Below are positions 35,504-43,687 of a DNA stretch of 64,000 bases, piece after piece. The translations under genes and the position numbers were made by a program. A model generated the notes under the pieces. It saw only the letters and a list, made by a program, of their open reading frames with translations, was not told the DNA's origin and did not search any database. The stretch is from a bacterium (GTDB lineage Bacteria > SAR324 > XYD2-FULL-50-16). Positions within the stretch are counted from its first letter, which is position 1; each line of letters begins with the position of its first letter. The stretch lies in NCBI GenBank assembly GCA_024275165.1, contig JAJRZQ010000003.1, positions 62,001 to 126,000 of the forward strand, in the 5' to 3' direction.

Positions 35504-36091
35504 TCAAGTCAAAGGGGGCTTTTGCCCTACCACACAAGAATGCATGGGTAAAATATCATGGGCCTCTACCTGGGTAAAACCCTGCGTCGTGAGTTGCGCC
35601 TCAATCGCTTGGGGAGTAACCCGAATTTTTTGCGGTGGCCCCATAGGGGTCTCAATGGGGAGCCAATCGACAATCAGGACTTTGCCCCCGGGCCTTAAAA
35701 TCCGCAAAACCTCTTGGAGCATCCGCGCCGGTTCATGGAGCTCATGGTGCAGATTGATCATCATTGCGGCGTCTCCCACTTCATCCTCTAGGGGGGTGGC
35801 GGCTTCTTGCATCTTGCAGGGGATGATGCGCCCTTCTTTCACCTCTTTTAAATTTTCCGCCATCCACTCCAGCATGGTGTCTTTAATATCCAAGGCCAGC
35901 ACCTTGCCTTGGGGCATGAATTTTAAAAATTCCTTGGAAAAAAACCCCGTGCCCGCTCCAATATCAATTAAGCTTGTCCAGGATTCCTCCCCCCCTAAGG
36001 CCTCCCACATAGTTTGAGTGGGTTGAATTTCCAATCTTTTTGGATCGTTTAACTTATCCAGCCATTTGGTGTTGAATTTGATTTCTGTCAT
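35504..36091 (-). CDS. Class I SAM-dependent methyltransferase
   Basis: The 195-residue protein has a Rossmann-like SAM fold. The SAM-binding motif I is LIDIGAGTGFFSKEF near residue 34. Other features are ALDIKDTMLEWM (acidic end of strand 2), NLHHELHEPARMLQEVLRIL and RPGGKVLIVDWLP. It is of the UbiE/arsenite-type small methyltransferase group; the substrate cannot be inferred. The gap of about 45 bases separates it from the PilZ gene on the same strand. Confidence 0.8.
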   Translation of the reverse strand: MTEIKFNTKWLDKLNDPKRLEIQPTQTMWEALGGEESWTSLIDIGAGTGFFSKEFLKFMPQGKVLALDIKDTMLEWMAENLKEVKEGRIIPCKMQEAATPLEDEVGDAAMMINLHHELHEPARMLQEVLRILRPGGKVLIVDWLPIETPMGPPQKIRVTPQAIEAQLTTQGFTQVEAHDILPMHSCVVGQKPPLT

Positions 36092-36214
36092 TTTAATTTT
36101 CTTCTTTAAAGTATCGTTATTTGAGTTTTGCCCTCAGAAAAGAAGTTTACAACTCCTTTCCCGCTTTGTCTCTAGTTGAACCAGCGCACCGCAAAAACAT
36201 AAGCCAGACCGCCC

Positions 36215-37333
36215 TTACAACAGGGCCGCCAAACGAGCCAAGGCTTGCCGGTAGGTGGTTTTGTCTTGTTCCATCAGCAAATAACGCCGTTTACAGGCCA
36301 AGGCAGCTACCCCGGTGGAGCCGGAACCCGCAAAGGGGTCTAAAACCAGCCCCCCCTCCGGGCAAGTGAGTTGAATCAAGGTTTGCAGCAATTTAACGGG
36401 CTTTTGCGCGGCGTGCAGGCCCCCTTCCCCCTTGGCCAGCCCAGCGTAGATCACATTGTCGTAACCTCCTGTGCCCTCTTTGAAACCCGCAGAATTCATC
36501 GCCCCAACGCCATATTGCCGCATGTTGTCGGCAAGGGTAGTGGGATAAGGTTTAAAACACCAGATCACGGGCTCAAAGAGGGGGGCTAAATTACCGACTC
36601 GCCAGCCCTCCCACTGAGTCGCGGAGGCGAAATCTCCCCTTTTTTTAAAAACCTGGGCCAACCGTTGGGCTAAAAACGGGGCCTTGGGCTTGACCCAAGC
36701 GAGCTGATCGCGCAGGTTAAAGCCCGCGTCTTCTAAAGCCACGATACAGCGCGGGGCATATCTGCGCCCCGCAAAAATCATTGCCGAAGCACCGGGTTTT
36801 AAGACTCGCAACCATTGACTCGCCCAACTTAAGCACCATTGGTAATATTGCTTGGGAATCTCTTTATCTTTGAGCGACCACCCGTTAATGGGTTTTCTCC
36901 GTTTCGCAAAAACCTTCCCCGCCTGCTGCTGCGCCTTGCTCTGCCCCAGCAACGCCCGGTTGCGGTTTTCATGCAATACATCCCATTCCTCTAAGGAGAT
37001 CCCGTAAGGGATATCCGAAAGAATCATATCCACCGAGTTTTCCGGTAAACTTGCCAGCAATTGGATACTGTCCCCCTGCCAAACCCCCTCGGCTGCCTCA
37101 GGGGATAGGGATACAGGTTTGTTTTGCTGGTTCCCGATTTGCGCTAAAAACTGCCGCAGGCGCTCTTGTGGCTCGGGAAGTAAAGCGAAGCTCCCCTCAC
37201 TCACCCGCTCCAACAACTCTAAGGAGACCCCTAATTTTCGAGCCAAGGCGGGCTGGGTCAAGCCGGTTAAGCTTTGCGCCTCTTGTAAAAGCTTTTGGAT
37301 ATTGGTTTTTGCAGAGGCGGCGAAACGAGACAA
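36215..37333 (-). CDS. Orphan DNA methyltransferase (beta-class, N6-A or N4-C) with HTH domain
   Basis: The 372 residues begin with a small helix-turn-helix (GLTQPALARKLGVSLELLE). Motif IV is SDIPYG (a variant of DPPY) near residue 106, and motif I is DPFAGSGSTGVAA near residue 335, so motif IV precedes motif I, which is the beta-class order. FxGxG of motif I is intact. No restriction endonuclease is adjacent, so it is an orphan. Related DIPYG enzymes occur in phages and mobile elements, but no other phage gene is nearby. The start is TTG 37333 with AGGA about seven bases upstream. Target site and base are unknown. Confidence 0.85.
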   Translation of the reverse strand: MSRFAASAKTNIQKLLQEAQSLTGLTQPALARKLGVSLELLERVSEGSFALLPEPQERLRQFLAQIGNQQNKPVSLSPEAAEGVWQGDSIQLLASLPENSVDMILSDIPYGISLEEWDVLHENRNRALLGQSKAQQQAGKVFAKRRKPINGWSLKDKEIPKQYYQWCLSWASQWLRVLKPGASAMIFAGRRYAPRCIVALEDAGFNLRDQLAWVKPKAPFLAQRLAQVFKKRGDFASATQWEGWRVGNLAPLFEPVIWCFKPYPTTLADNMRQYGVGAMNSAGFKEGTGGYDNVIYAGLAKGEGGLHAAQKPVKLLQTLIQLTCPEGGLVLDPFAGSGSTGVAALACKRRYLLMEQDKTTYRQALARLAALL

Positions 37334-37508
37334 AGGGGGTTCCTACTCCTTAGGGTTAAAAAAGACTCCTGAAATATAACCGGAAGAAGTCATAACTTCA
37401 AGGCGCATTCAGGGCACACCGTTTATTATTTTATTTCTTTGCTATGCTAAAAAAACCGCATCTGCTAGCTTTTGAAAAAGTATTTTTCCCCCGAAATTTG
37501 AATATCCC

Positions 37509-39413
37509 ATGCCTCGACTCAATAGCCTTGAAGCAAAATTTATGCTCATGATGACGCTGCTGGTACTCTTTACCACAGCCCTGGCTTATTTTGCCTTTGA
37601 GAGGTTACTGCAGGGTATCGAAAACGAACTAGGCACCCTCTTTACGGAAAAACAGGTTTTATATGACCGAGAACGCAGCCTGCGACCTACTTTACGAGAA
37701 CTCACCCTAGCTCGAAAACTAGCCCAATCCCCACTCATCCACTCTTGGGTGCGAGAAGAAAACAACCCTCTTTTAAAACAACAAGCCCTGAGGGAACTTG
37801 AGGGCTATCGTCAACTTTTTAGCGATCGCAGCTATTTTATCGGCATCGCCTCTTCTGAAAATTATTACTTTGCCGACGCAAAAAAACACAATTCCCCCAC
37901 TCGCTATCGCCTGCATGAAGACGCGCCTGAAAATCAATGGTTTTTTAAAACCCTGCGGCAAAGCCAGCCCTGCTTGTTCAATGTGGATTATGATGAGCGC
38001 CTTGACCTGACCAAGGTATGGATCAACTGCGTTATCCGCTCCAAAGGCAAAGCCATCGGGGTCATCGGCACGGGGCTGGATTTAACCCAATTCATCCAGC
38101 AGGTTATCCATGACTCCCAAAAAGGAATCAGTAATTTTTTTATTGATGCCTCAGGGGCCATTCAAACCCATAAAGACATCTCCCTCATTGATTTTCGTTC
38201 GATCTCTAAAAGTATTGTGGAGCGAAAAACCCTCTACCACCTCCTCGAATTGCCAGAGGAGCGGCAACAGGTGCGGCAGATTCTCCAGGGCCTAAAAACA
38301 AACCCCAATAAACAGGTCGAGACCCTCATCCTCCATTTTGAGGGACAACCCCACATGGCGGGCTTCGCTTACCTTTCTCAATTGGGATGGTATAATGTCA
38401 CCCTCTTGGAAATGGGTTCCTGGCATGATATTCACTCTTATATCCCCTTAATCTTGTTGATGGCTTCCGCTTTGTTGCTCTTGGCTTTTTTAGCGGCCTG
38501 GGCCAGCAAGTGGCTGGTTTTGGATCGAGTCCGCCACTTAGCGGAGGGCACCCGCAAAATCAGCCAAGGCGATTACGACCTCACCTATATCGACCCCACC
38601 CCCGACGAACTGGGTCGGCTCAGCCAAAACTTCAACAAGATGGCAAAGCAAATTCAGAGCTACACCCAAGGGCTGGAGCAGAAAGTCAAAAAGCGCACCC
38701 GTGAACTCGAACAGGCGAACCTAGAAAAAGATCGCTTTTTTGCCCTCTTAGCCCACGACCTGCGCGGCCCCATCGGCACCCTCTCCACCTTATTGCAGCA
38801 CGATGCCGCTGGAGACTTTTCCCCCGAGATCTACCACCAAGCCTGCAACACCGCGCAGGCGACCTACAACCTTTTAGAAGAAGTCCTCTTATGGGTGCAA
38901 AGCCAACGAGGCCAATTGGCCTTTGAGCCCACCCAGGTCAGTTTGAACGAATTAATCCACCAAGCCTTAGAAACCCTCGGCCCCCAAGCCCAAGAAAAGT
39001 CGATTGTCTGCCGGTTTCATCCCAGGGAAAACTACAGCGTCTTAGCCGATGCCTTTATGATCTCCACCCTGCTGCGCAACCTTTTGCACAACGCCATTAA
39101 ATTCACCCCCCAGGGGGGCCGAGTCGAGGTGAAAATCCAAGAAAAAGGGGATCAATGGGAAGTCGCCATCTTAGATAACGGGACGGGAATCAGCGAAGCC
39201 AGGCAGGCCGACCTCTTTTCTCCGCAAGCGGCAATGAACACCACCCGAGGAACAAACAACGAGGCCGGCAGCGGGCTGGGGCTGACCCTGTGCCAAAACT
39301 TCGCGGCCCAACACGGGAGTCAAATCCAGGTGAGTTCTCAACTCGGGGAGGGAAGCCGCTTTAGCTTTACCCTCACCAAGGCGGAGGCCCAACCGCCAGA
39401 TTCTACCGAATAA
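37509..39413 (+). CDS. Membrane sensor histidine kinase
   Basis: The 634-residue protein has an N-terminal helix (residues 11-30), a periplasmic region of about 280 residues of PDC/Cache type, and a second helix near residues 313-335. A HAMP domain and a coiled coil follow (about 336-400). The phospho-accepting His416 is in LLAHDLRGPIG. The ATPase domain has LLRNLLHNAIKFTP (N box), DNGTGI and GSGLGLTLC. No response regulator is adjacent, so the partner is unknown. Confidence 0.9.
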   Translation: MPRLNSLEAKFMLMMTLLVLFTTALAYFAFERLLQGIENELGTLFTEKQVLYDRERSLRPTLRELTLARKLAQSPLIHSWVREENNPLLKQQALRELEGYRQLFSDRSYFIGIASSENYYFADAKKHNSPTRYRLHEDAPENQWFFKTLRQSQPCLFNVDYDERLDLTKVWINCVIRSKGKAIGVIGTGLDLTQFIQQVIHDSQKGISNFFIDASGAIQTHKDISLIDFRSISKSIVERKTLYHLLELPEERQQVRQILQGLKTNPNKQVETLILHFEGQPHMAGFAYLSQLGWYNVTLLEMGSWHDIHSYIPLILLMASALLLLAFLAAWASKWLVLDRVRHLAEGTRKISQGDYDLTYIDPTPDELGRLSQNFNKMAKQIQSYTQGLEQKVKKRTRELEQANLEKDRFFALLAHDLRGPIGTLSTLLQHDAAGDFSPEIYHQACNTAQATYNLLEEVLLWVQSQRGQLAFEPTQVSLNELIHQALETLGPQAQEKSIVCRFHPRENYSVLADAFMISTLLRNLLHNAIKFTPQGGRVEVKIQEKGDQWEVAILDNGTGISEARQADLFSPQAAMNTTRGTNNEAGSGLGLTLCQNFAAQHGSQIQVSSQLGEGSRFSFTLTKAEAQPPDSTE

Positions 39414-39436
39414 AGGCCCTTTTTTTTAAAGCGGTC

Positions 39437-39904
39437 TCAACCCCAAAACATTTGCAACCCATGCCATAGGTCTTCATCGAATTGATCGAGGAAACGGCAA
39501 CCAACCCGCACTCCTTTTTCGGTCGGGAGCAGGCTGCGAATCTCTAAATCAATTTCCATCAAAATTGTATCGGGATTAAAAGGGTCGGTAATCCCCGCCT
39601 GCACAACCCCTTGGTAGGCAAAGTCACTAGGCGCCGTAAAACTTAAGCCTCCTTGCGAGTAATCATAAAGAGGATAGCTCTTGTGCGCCCCCTCATGAAG
39701 CACCGCGATCATGCCATCGGCCATAAATCGCTCGTGCTGGCGATGACGGTTTTCAGAAGAGGCGCTTTTATTTTCGAGCCCAGGGGAATCAAACCCGCCC
39801 GGGCTGTAGCAAGTGACTAAGACCTGTGCCCGCTCCGGCAACTGGGACTGAGCCCCTTCAATGATCAACTTTCCTTGACGATATTTAGCTTTGACGCTCA
39901 ACAT
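39437..39904 (-). CDS. PilZ-domain protein (c-di-GMP receptor), copy 2
   Basis: This 155-residue paralogue of the 34982-35458 protein shares the N-terminal small beta unit (KAKYRQGKLIIEGAQ), the basic start RHRQHERF, the YDYSQGGLSFTA motif and the ending VGCRFLDQFDEDLWHGL. The first copy ends CRFTERADEELWHSL, so they align end to end. GGGAG precedes the ATG. The gene is convergent with the histidine kinase. Two such copies within 5 kb suggest local duplication. Confidence 0.8.
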   Translation of the reverse strand: MLSVKAKYRQGKLIIEGAQSQLPERAQVLVTCYSPGGFDSPGLENKSASSENRHRQHERFMADGMIAVLHEGAHKSYPLYDYSQGGLSFTAPSDFAYQGVVQAGITDPFNPDTILMEIDLEIRSLLPTEKGVRVGCRFLDQFDEDLWHGLQMFWG

Positions 39905-40026
39905 AACAATCTCCCTCCGCTAAAATTCAGCGTAGCGAGCCCTCAAACAGGGGTCAACTTTTTTTCAGGTTTTATCTTGCCCTGCTTTCTTTAAGTCCCC
40001 TTTGAGGTTGTAAAAATCGCCTTGAA

Positions 40027-40302
40027 TTATTTTGCCGCAGGAGGGGGAACATTCGGGCCCACGCGCATCGCGACCGCCTTGATGCGGTCTAAGGTGATGG
40101 CCAATCCAGACTGTTTTAAACGCAGTAATTCGGCGTTTACCGCAGCCGCTTGGTTGTCGTTTTGGCAATAATGCCGTGCCCAGTTATTGCACTTTTCAAA
40201 GGTATCTAAGCTTACCGAACCCTCTTGGGCATTTTCTTGGGCCATGACCAAGGAAGCGGTAAAGAGCGACGCGGCCAAAAGCACAGGCAGTATCTTTTTC
40301 AT
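40027..40302 (-). CDS. Small secreted protein with CX7C pair
   Basis: The start ATG 40302 has GGAG six bases upstream; a further ATG at 40317 would only add MMEIH. The 91-residue protein has a signal peptide, MKKILPVLLAASLFTASLVMA, cleaved before QE (21 residues). The mature part is about 70 residues and has one cysteine pair (EKCNNWARHYCQN), probably disulfide-bonded in the periplasm. It is helical and ends in PPPAAK. I recognise no family. Neighbours on both sides are unrelated. Confidence 0.6.
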   Translation of the reverse strand: MKKILPVLLAASLFTASLVMAQENAQEGSVSLDTFEKCNNWARHYCQNDNQAAAVNAELLRLKQSGLAITLDRIKAVAMRVGPNVPPPAAK

Positions 40303-40559
40303 ATGGATCTCCATCAAGTCGATTCTTTTTCGGGGCTTTTGTCGGCCTAGCCCCTCTGGTTCAAGTTATAGAGCCTTTAAACACAAAGACCCTGAAAAGG
40401 GGCCTAGAGTAACCCGCCAAATCAATAAACACAGGGAATGGATTGAGTTCAGAAGCTAAAATAAACCTCCCCCTCCTTAAAAACTGAAACAGACCCAAGG
40501 GGCTCTTCCAGAAATTTCTTATCTGTAAAAGCAATGCAAGTAAATTGCCACGCTTTGGT

Positions 40560-41546
40560 TTACCGGGCCTCGAGGGGGAAATGGCAGGCAACAAGGTGCG
40601 CCGAGTCCCCCCGCAAGGGTTGGAGCAAGGGCTCAAGCCCTTTACATTTTTCCTCTACCCGGGGGCAACGAGGGTGAAATTTACAGCCTAAAGGCAATTG
40701 AATCAAGCTGGGGATCTCTCCTTGTACCCCCTGGAGCTGTTGCGCCTGAGCCGGGTCCGGCTTAGGGATAGAATCCAGCAACACCTGGGTATAGGGATGC
40801 CCCGCCCGGTCTCGAATCGTATCTCGACTGCCTTGCTCCATAATTTGCCCCAAATAGGCCACGGCGATCTTCTGGCTGATAAAAAAGATCACATGAATGT
40901 CATGGGCAATAAAAAGGTAACTGACCCCGAGCCTCTCTTGCAAGTCCTTCAATAGATTCAGCACCTGGGCTTGAATCGAGACATCCAAAGCGCTGACCGG
41001 CTCATCGGCAATGATCAACTTCGGGTTTAAGGCTAAAGCCCGCGCAATGCCGATGCGTTGCCTTTGCCCCCCCGAAAACTCATGGGGAAAGCGACTTTTT
41101 ACCCGCACATCCAACCCCACAAGCTCCAGCAGTCTTGCCAATTCCTTGGCTCTTTGGGCCCGGCTGGGCTTGGTGGCGATATCTAAGGGCTCTAAGATAA
41201 TATCCTCCACCGTCATCCGGGAATTGAGGCTATCTTGAGGGTCTTGGAAAATCATCTGCATGGCGCGGCGATGGCGGATCATCTCAGAAAAGCTCAACCC
41301 GCTCAAGGGCTGGCCCAAAAAAGTGACCTCCCCTTGGTCGGCCGGCAAAAGCTGCATGACTAAGCGGGCGAGGGTCGATTTTCCCGAACCCGATTCCCCC
41401 ACCAAACCTAAGGTCTCCCCTGCCGCTAAGGTAAACGAAATCCCATTCACCGCGTGAATCCGTTCCTTTTTTTTGCTCAAAAAGCTTCCCTTAAGCTCAA
41501 AGGCCTTGTGCAGGTTTTCCACCCTTAACAGCGGGGGTCGATTCAT
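40560..41546 (-). CDS. Oligopeptide/dipeptide ABC transporter ATPase (OppF/DppF type)
   Basis: The 328-residue protein has Walker A GESGSGKSTLAR, Q-loop MIFQDPQDSL, signature FSGGQRQRIGIARAL and Walker B LIIADEPVSALDVS. The C-terminal oligopeptide-transporter extension has GCKFHPRCPRVEEKC, the four-cysteine-type element of this subfamily. It overlaps the partner OppD-type gene by 4 bp. No permease or binding protein gene is adjacent, so it must serve permeases encoded elsewhere. Confidence 0.92.
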   Translation of the reverse strand: MNRPPLLRVENLHKAFELKGSFLSKKKERIHAVNGISFTLAAGETLGLVGESGSGKSTLARLVMQLLPADQGEVTFLGQPLSGLSFSEMIRHRRAMQMIFQDPQDSLNSRMTVEDIILEPLDIATKPSRAQRAKELARLLELVGLDVRVKSRFPHEFSGGQRQRIGIARALALNPKLIIADEPVSALDVSIQAQVLNLLKDLQERLGVSYLFIAHDIHVIFFISQKIAVAYLGQIMEQGSRDTIRDRAGHPYTQVLLDSIPKPDPAQAQQLQGVQGEIPSLIQLPLGCKFHPRCPRVEEKCKGLEPLLQPLRGDSAHLVACHFPLEAR

Positions 41547-42538
41547 TGGGGGGCTCCTGGGAAGTGGCAGGCCGCTTGCTGGGTCTCCCCGAAAAAGCGA
41601 CTTTCCGGCTCGACTTGCCTACAGATTTCTTGGGTTCGGTCGCAACGATTTTGAAAAGGGCAACCAGGGGGAAACTCCCCTAAAGCAGGCACGGTGCCGG
41701 GAATCACCTCCAAACGAGCCGCCCTGCCTGCAGTCAGGCTTTGAATCGAGCGCATCAACCCCTGGGTATAGGGGTGTTGGGGATGGGCAAAGAGTTCCTC
41801 CACCTGAGCCGACTCTACAATCTGCCCCCCGTACAGGACTAAAACACGCTCACAAACTTGAGCGATTACCCCTAAGTCGTGGGTGATCATCATCAAGGCC
41901 ATCCCCTGTTGCGCTCTTAAGTCTCGCAGAAGATTTAATATTTGCGCCTGAATGGTTACATCCAAGGCCGTAGTGGGTTCATCGGCGATCAAGAGTTTCG
42001 GGTTCCCCGCCAAGGCGAGGGCGATCATCACCCGCTGTTTCATCCCCCCCGAGAGTTGGTGGGGAAAGGCGCTCCAACGGCGGGCGGGGTCTGAAAGCCC
42101 CACCTGAGTGAGGAGTTCCACGGCCCGCCGCTTGGCCTCTTGGCCCATCAAGCCCTGGCGGGCAATGGTTTCTGCGAGCTGAGCCCCGATGGTGAGTACC
42201 GGGTTGAGGCTAGTCATGGGGTCTTGAAAGATCATCGCCATCTGGGCCCCCCGATACTTCCGAAAGGCGGTGGGGCTTAAGGAAAAAAGTTCTTGTTCCC
42301 CTTCCCACCAAAGCTCTCCGGCTTCAATTTGGCCTAAGGGTGTCGGGATTAAACGCATCAGGCTCAAACTGGTGACCGATTTCCCGGAACCCGATTCCCC
42401 GATCACCCCTAGGGCCTCTCCTGCGCGAATAGAAAAAGACACCCCTCGCACAACAGGCACAGCCTTCCCCCCCACCTGAAAGCTGGTCACTAGATTTTTT
42501 ACTTGAAGCAGATGCCCGTTCCTGGGAGAATTTTTCAT
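41543..42538 (-). CDS. Oligopeptide/dipeptide ABC transporter ATPase (OppD/DppD type)
   Basis: The 331-residue protein shows GESGSGKSVTSLSLMR (Walker A), MIFQDPMTSLNP (Q-loop), LSGGMKQRVMIALAL (signature) and LLIADEPTTALDVT (Walker B). GCPFQNRCDRTQEIC near the C-terminus is the oligo-HPY region. It pairs with the downstream OppF-type gene as an ATPase heterodimer. Confidence 0.92.
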   Translation of the reverse strand: MKNSPRNGHLLQVKNLVTSFQVGGKAVPVVRGVSFSIRAGEALGVIGESGSGKSVTSLSLMRLIPTPLGQIEAGELWWEGEQELFSLSPTAFRKYRGAQMAMIFQDPMTSLNPVLTIGAQLAETIARQGLMGQEAKRRAVELLTQVGLSDPARRWSAFPHQLSGGMKQRVMIALALAGNPKLLIADEPTTALDVTIQAQILNLLRDLRAQQGMALMMITHDLGVIAQVCERVLVLYGGQIVESAQVEELFAHPQHPYTQGLMRSIQSLTAGRAARLEVIPGTVPALGEFPPGCPFQNRCDRTQEICRQVEPESRFFGETQQAACHFPGAPQ

Positions 42539-42574
42539 GATAAAAAAATTTAGCAGCTACGAAGGGAGCCGTCC

Positions 42575-43645
42575 ATGAGCGATTTCGCCCACAAATTAGA
42601 TCGCCTCTTTACCCAGGCCTTGACCGATCAAGTCTTTCCCGGTGCCGAGTTATTGTTTACCCGCCGCAAAGAGGTCATCGCTCATCAAGCTTGGGGCAAG
42701 CGATCCTTAAGCGACAACAAAGAACTCCGCTTGGGGGCTTGGTTTGATTTGGCCAGCCTGACCAAGCCCTTGGTTACGGGAACTAGTTTATTGCTGTTGG
42801 CAGAAGAGGGGGAACTCTTTTTATCCGACCGTTTGGCCCATTTTCTTCCCAGTTTCAACACCGGGCCCATGCACGATGTCACCTTGATGGACTTGATCAC
42901 CCATCGCTCGGGCCTCTCCGCTTGGGAGCCGCTTTTTGAGCCTCATTTTAATAAAACCGAAGCTTTGGCCAGGTTAATGAAGCTTCAGCCGCAAAGTCAA
43001 CCAAGGAGCCAGGTGGTTTATTCCTGCCTGAATTACCTTTTACTCGCCCAAGTGGTGCGCAAGGTAACAAAGATGAGCTTGCAGGAATATTTTAAGCAAA
43101 AGGTCATTCTCCCCTTTCAGCTGGAGGGGTTAAGCTTCGCCCCTCCTCGGGCCGATTGCCCGCCCACTTCTTATTGCAGCCACCGTAAACGGCTTTTGCA
43201 AGGCGAGGTGCAAGATCAAAATGCCGCCCTCTTTGGTGAGGATGCGGGCAACGCGGGGCTTTTTGGTACGGCTTTGGGGGTCTGGGATTTGGCACAAGCT
43301 TATTTTGACCAACCCTTTCGTTTCGCCAAACCCCTTTTCAGCCCTGTCGGTCAAGCCCTGGCCAAAAGAAACCAAAACCCTCTTCCCCTTTTCCCTCGGG
43401 CGATTGGATGGGATTACCGCCACCAGCAAGGCTACCAGAGCGCCGGGGACTTCATGCCCTTGGGTAGCTTGGGGCATTTGGGCTTTACGGGCACGAGTTG
43501 CTGGTTTCACCCTTCTTCAGGGGTTTCCGTGATTCTTTTGACCCATCGAGTTCAGATCGATATCCAAGAGACTACGCAAAAAATCCGTAATTTCCGCCCA
43601 CGATTGCACAATCTGTTGCTTTCTCACCTGGATTTCACGCCCTAA
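42575..43645 (+). CDS. Serine hydrolase, beta-lactamase (class C / penicillin-binding) family
   Basis: The 356 residues have the SxxK nucleophile in FDLASLTKPLVTG, the second motif YSCLNYLLLAQ (YxN/YSDLN-like) and the third motif in GHLGFTGTSCWFHPSSGV. This family includes esterases, peptidases and PBP4-like enzymes; the substrate is unknown. No signal peptide is evident, so a cytoplasmic role is likely. The gene is divergent from the Opp ATPases, with GGGAG before ATG 42575, and its function may be tied to peptide use, but that is only proximity. Confidence 0.8.
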   Translation: MSDFAHKLDRLFTQALTDQVFPGAELLFTRRKEVIAHQAWGKRSLSDNKELRLGAWFDLASLTKPLVTGTSLLLLAEEGELFLSDRLAHFLPSFNTGPMHDVTLMDLITHRSGLSAWEPLFEPHFNKTEALARLMKLQPQSQPRSQVVYSCLNYLLLAQVVRKVTKMSLQEYFKQKVILPFQLEGLSFAPPRADCPPTSYCSHRKRLLQGEVQDQNAALFGEDAGNAGLFGTALGVWDLAQAYFDQPFRFAKPLFSPVGQALAKRNQNPLPLFPRAIGWDYRHQQGYQSAGDFMPLGSLGHLGFTGTSCWFHPSSGVSVILLTHRVQIDIQETTQKIRNFRPRLHNLLLSHLDFTP

Positions 43646-43687
43646 AGGGCTATTTTGTAATACTATTTTTATTCACCCTCTTGCGCC

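Noticed and set aside
36215-37333. A restriction-modification locus
   Set aside because: No endonuclease or specificity gene is adjacent; neighbours are a SAM methyltransferase and a sensor kinase.
39414-39436. T8 run between the histidine kinase and PilZ genes as a terminator
   Set aside because: No adequate stem precedes the T-run in either direction.
43639-43650. GCCC-TAAA-GGGC hairpin at the end of the serine hydrolase gene as a terminator
   Set aside because: The stem is only four base pairs and the T-run is four, so it is too weak to call.
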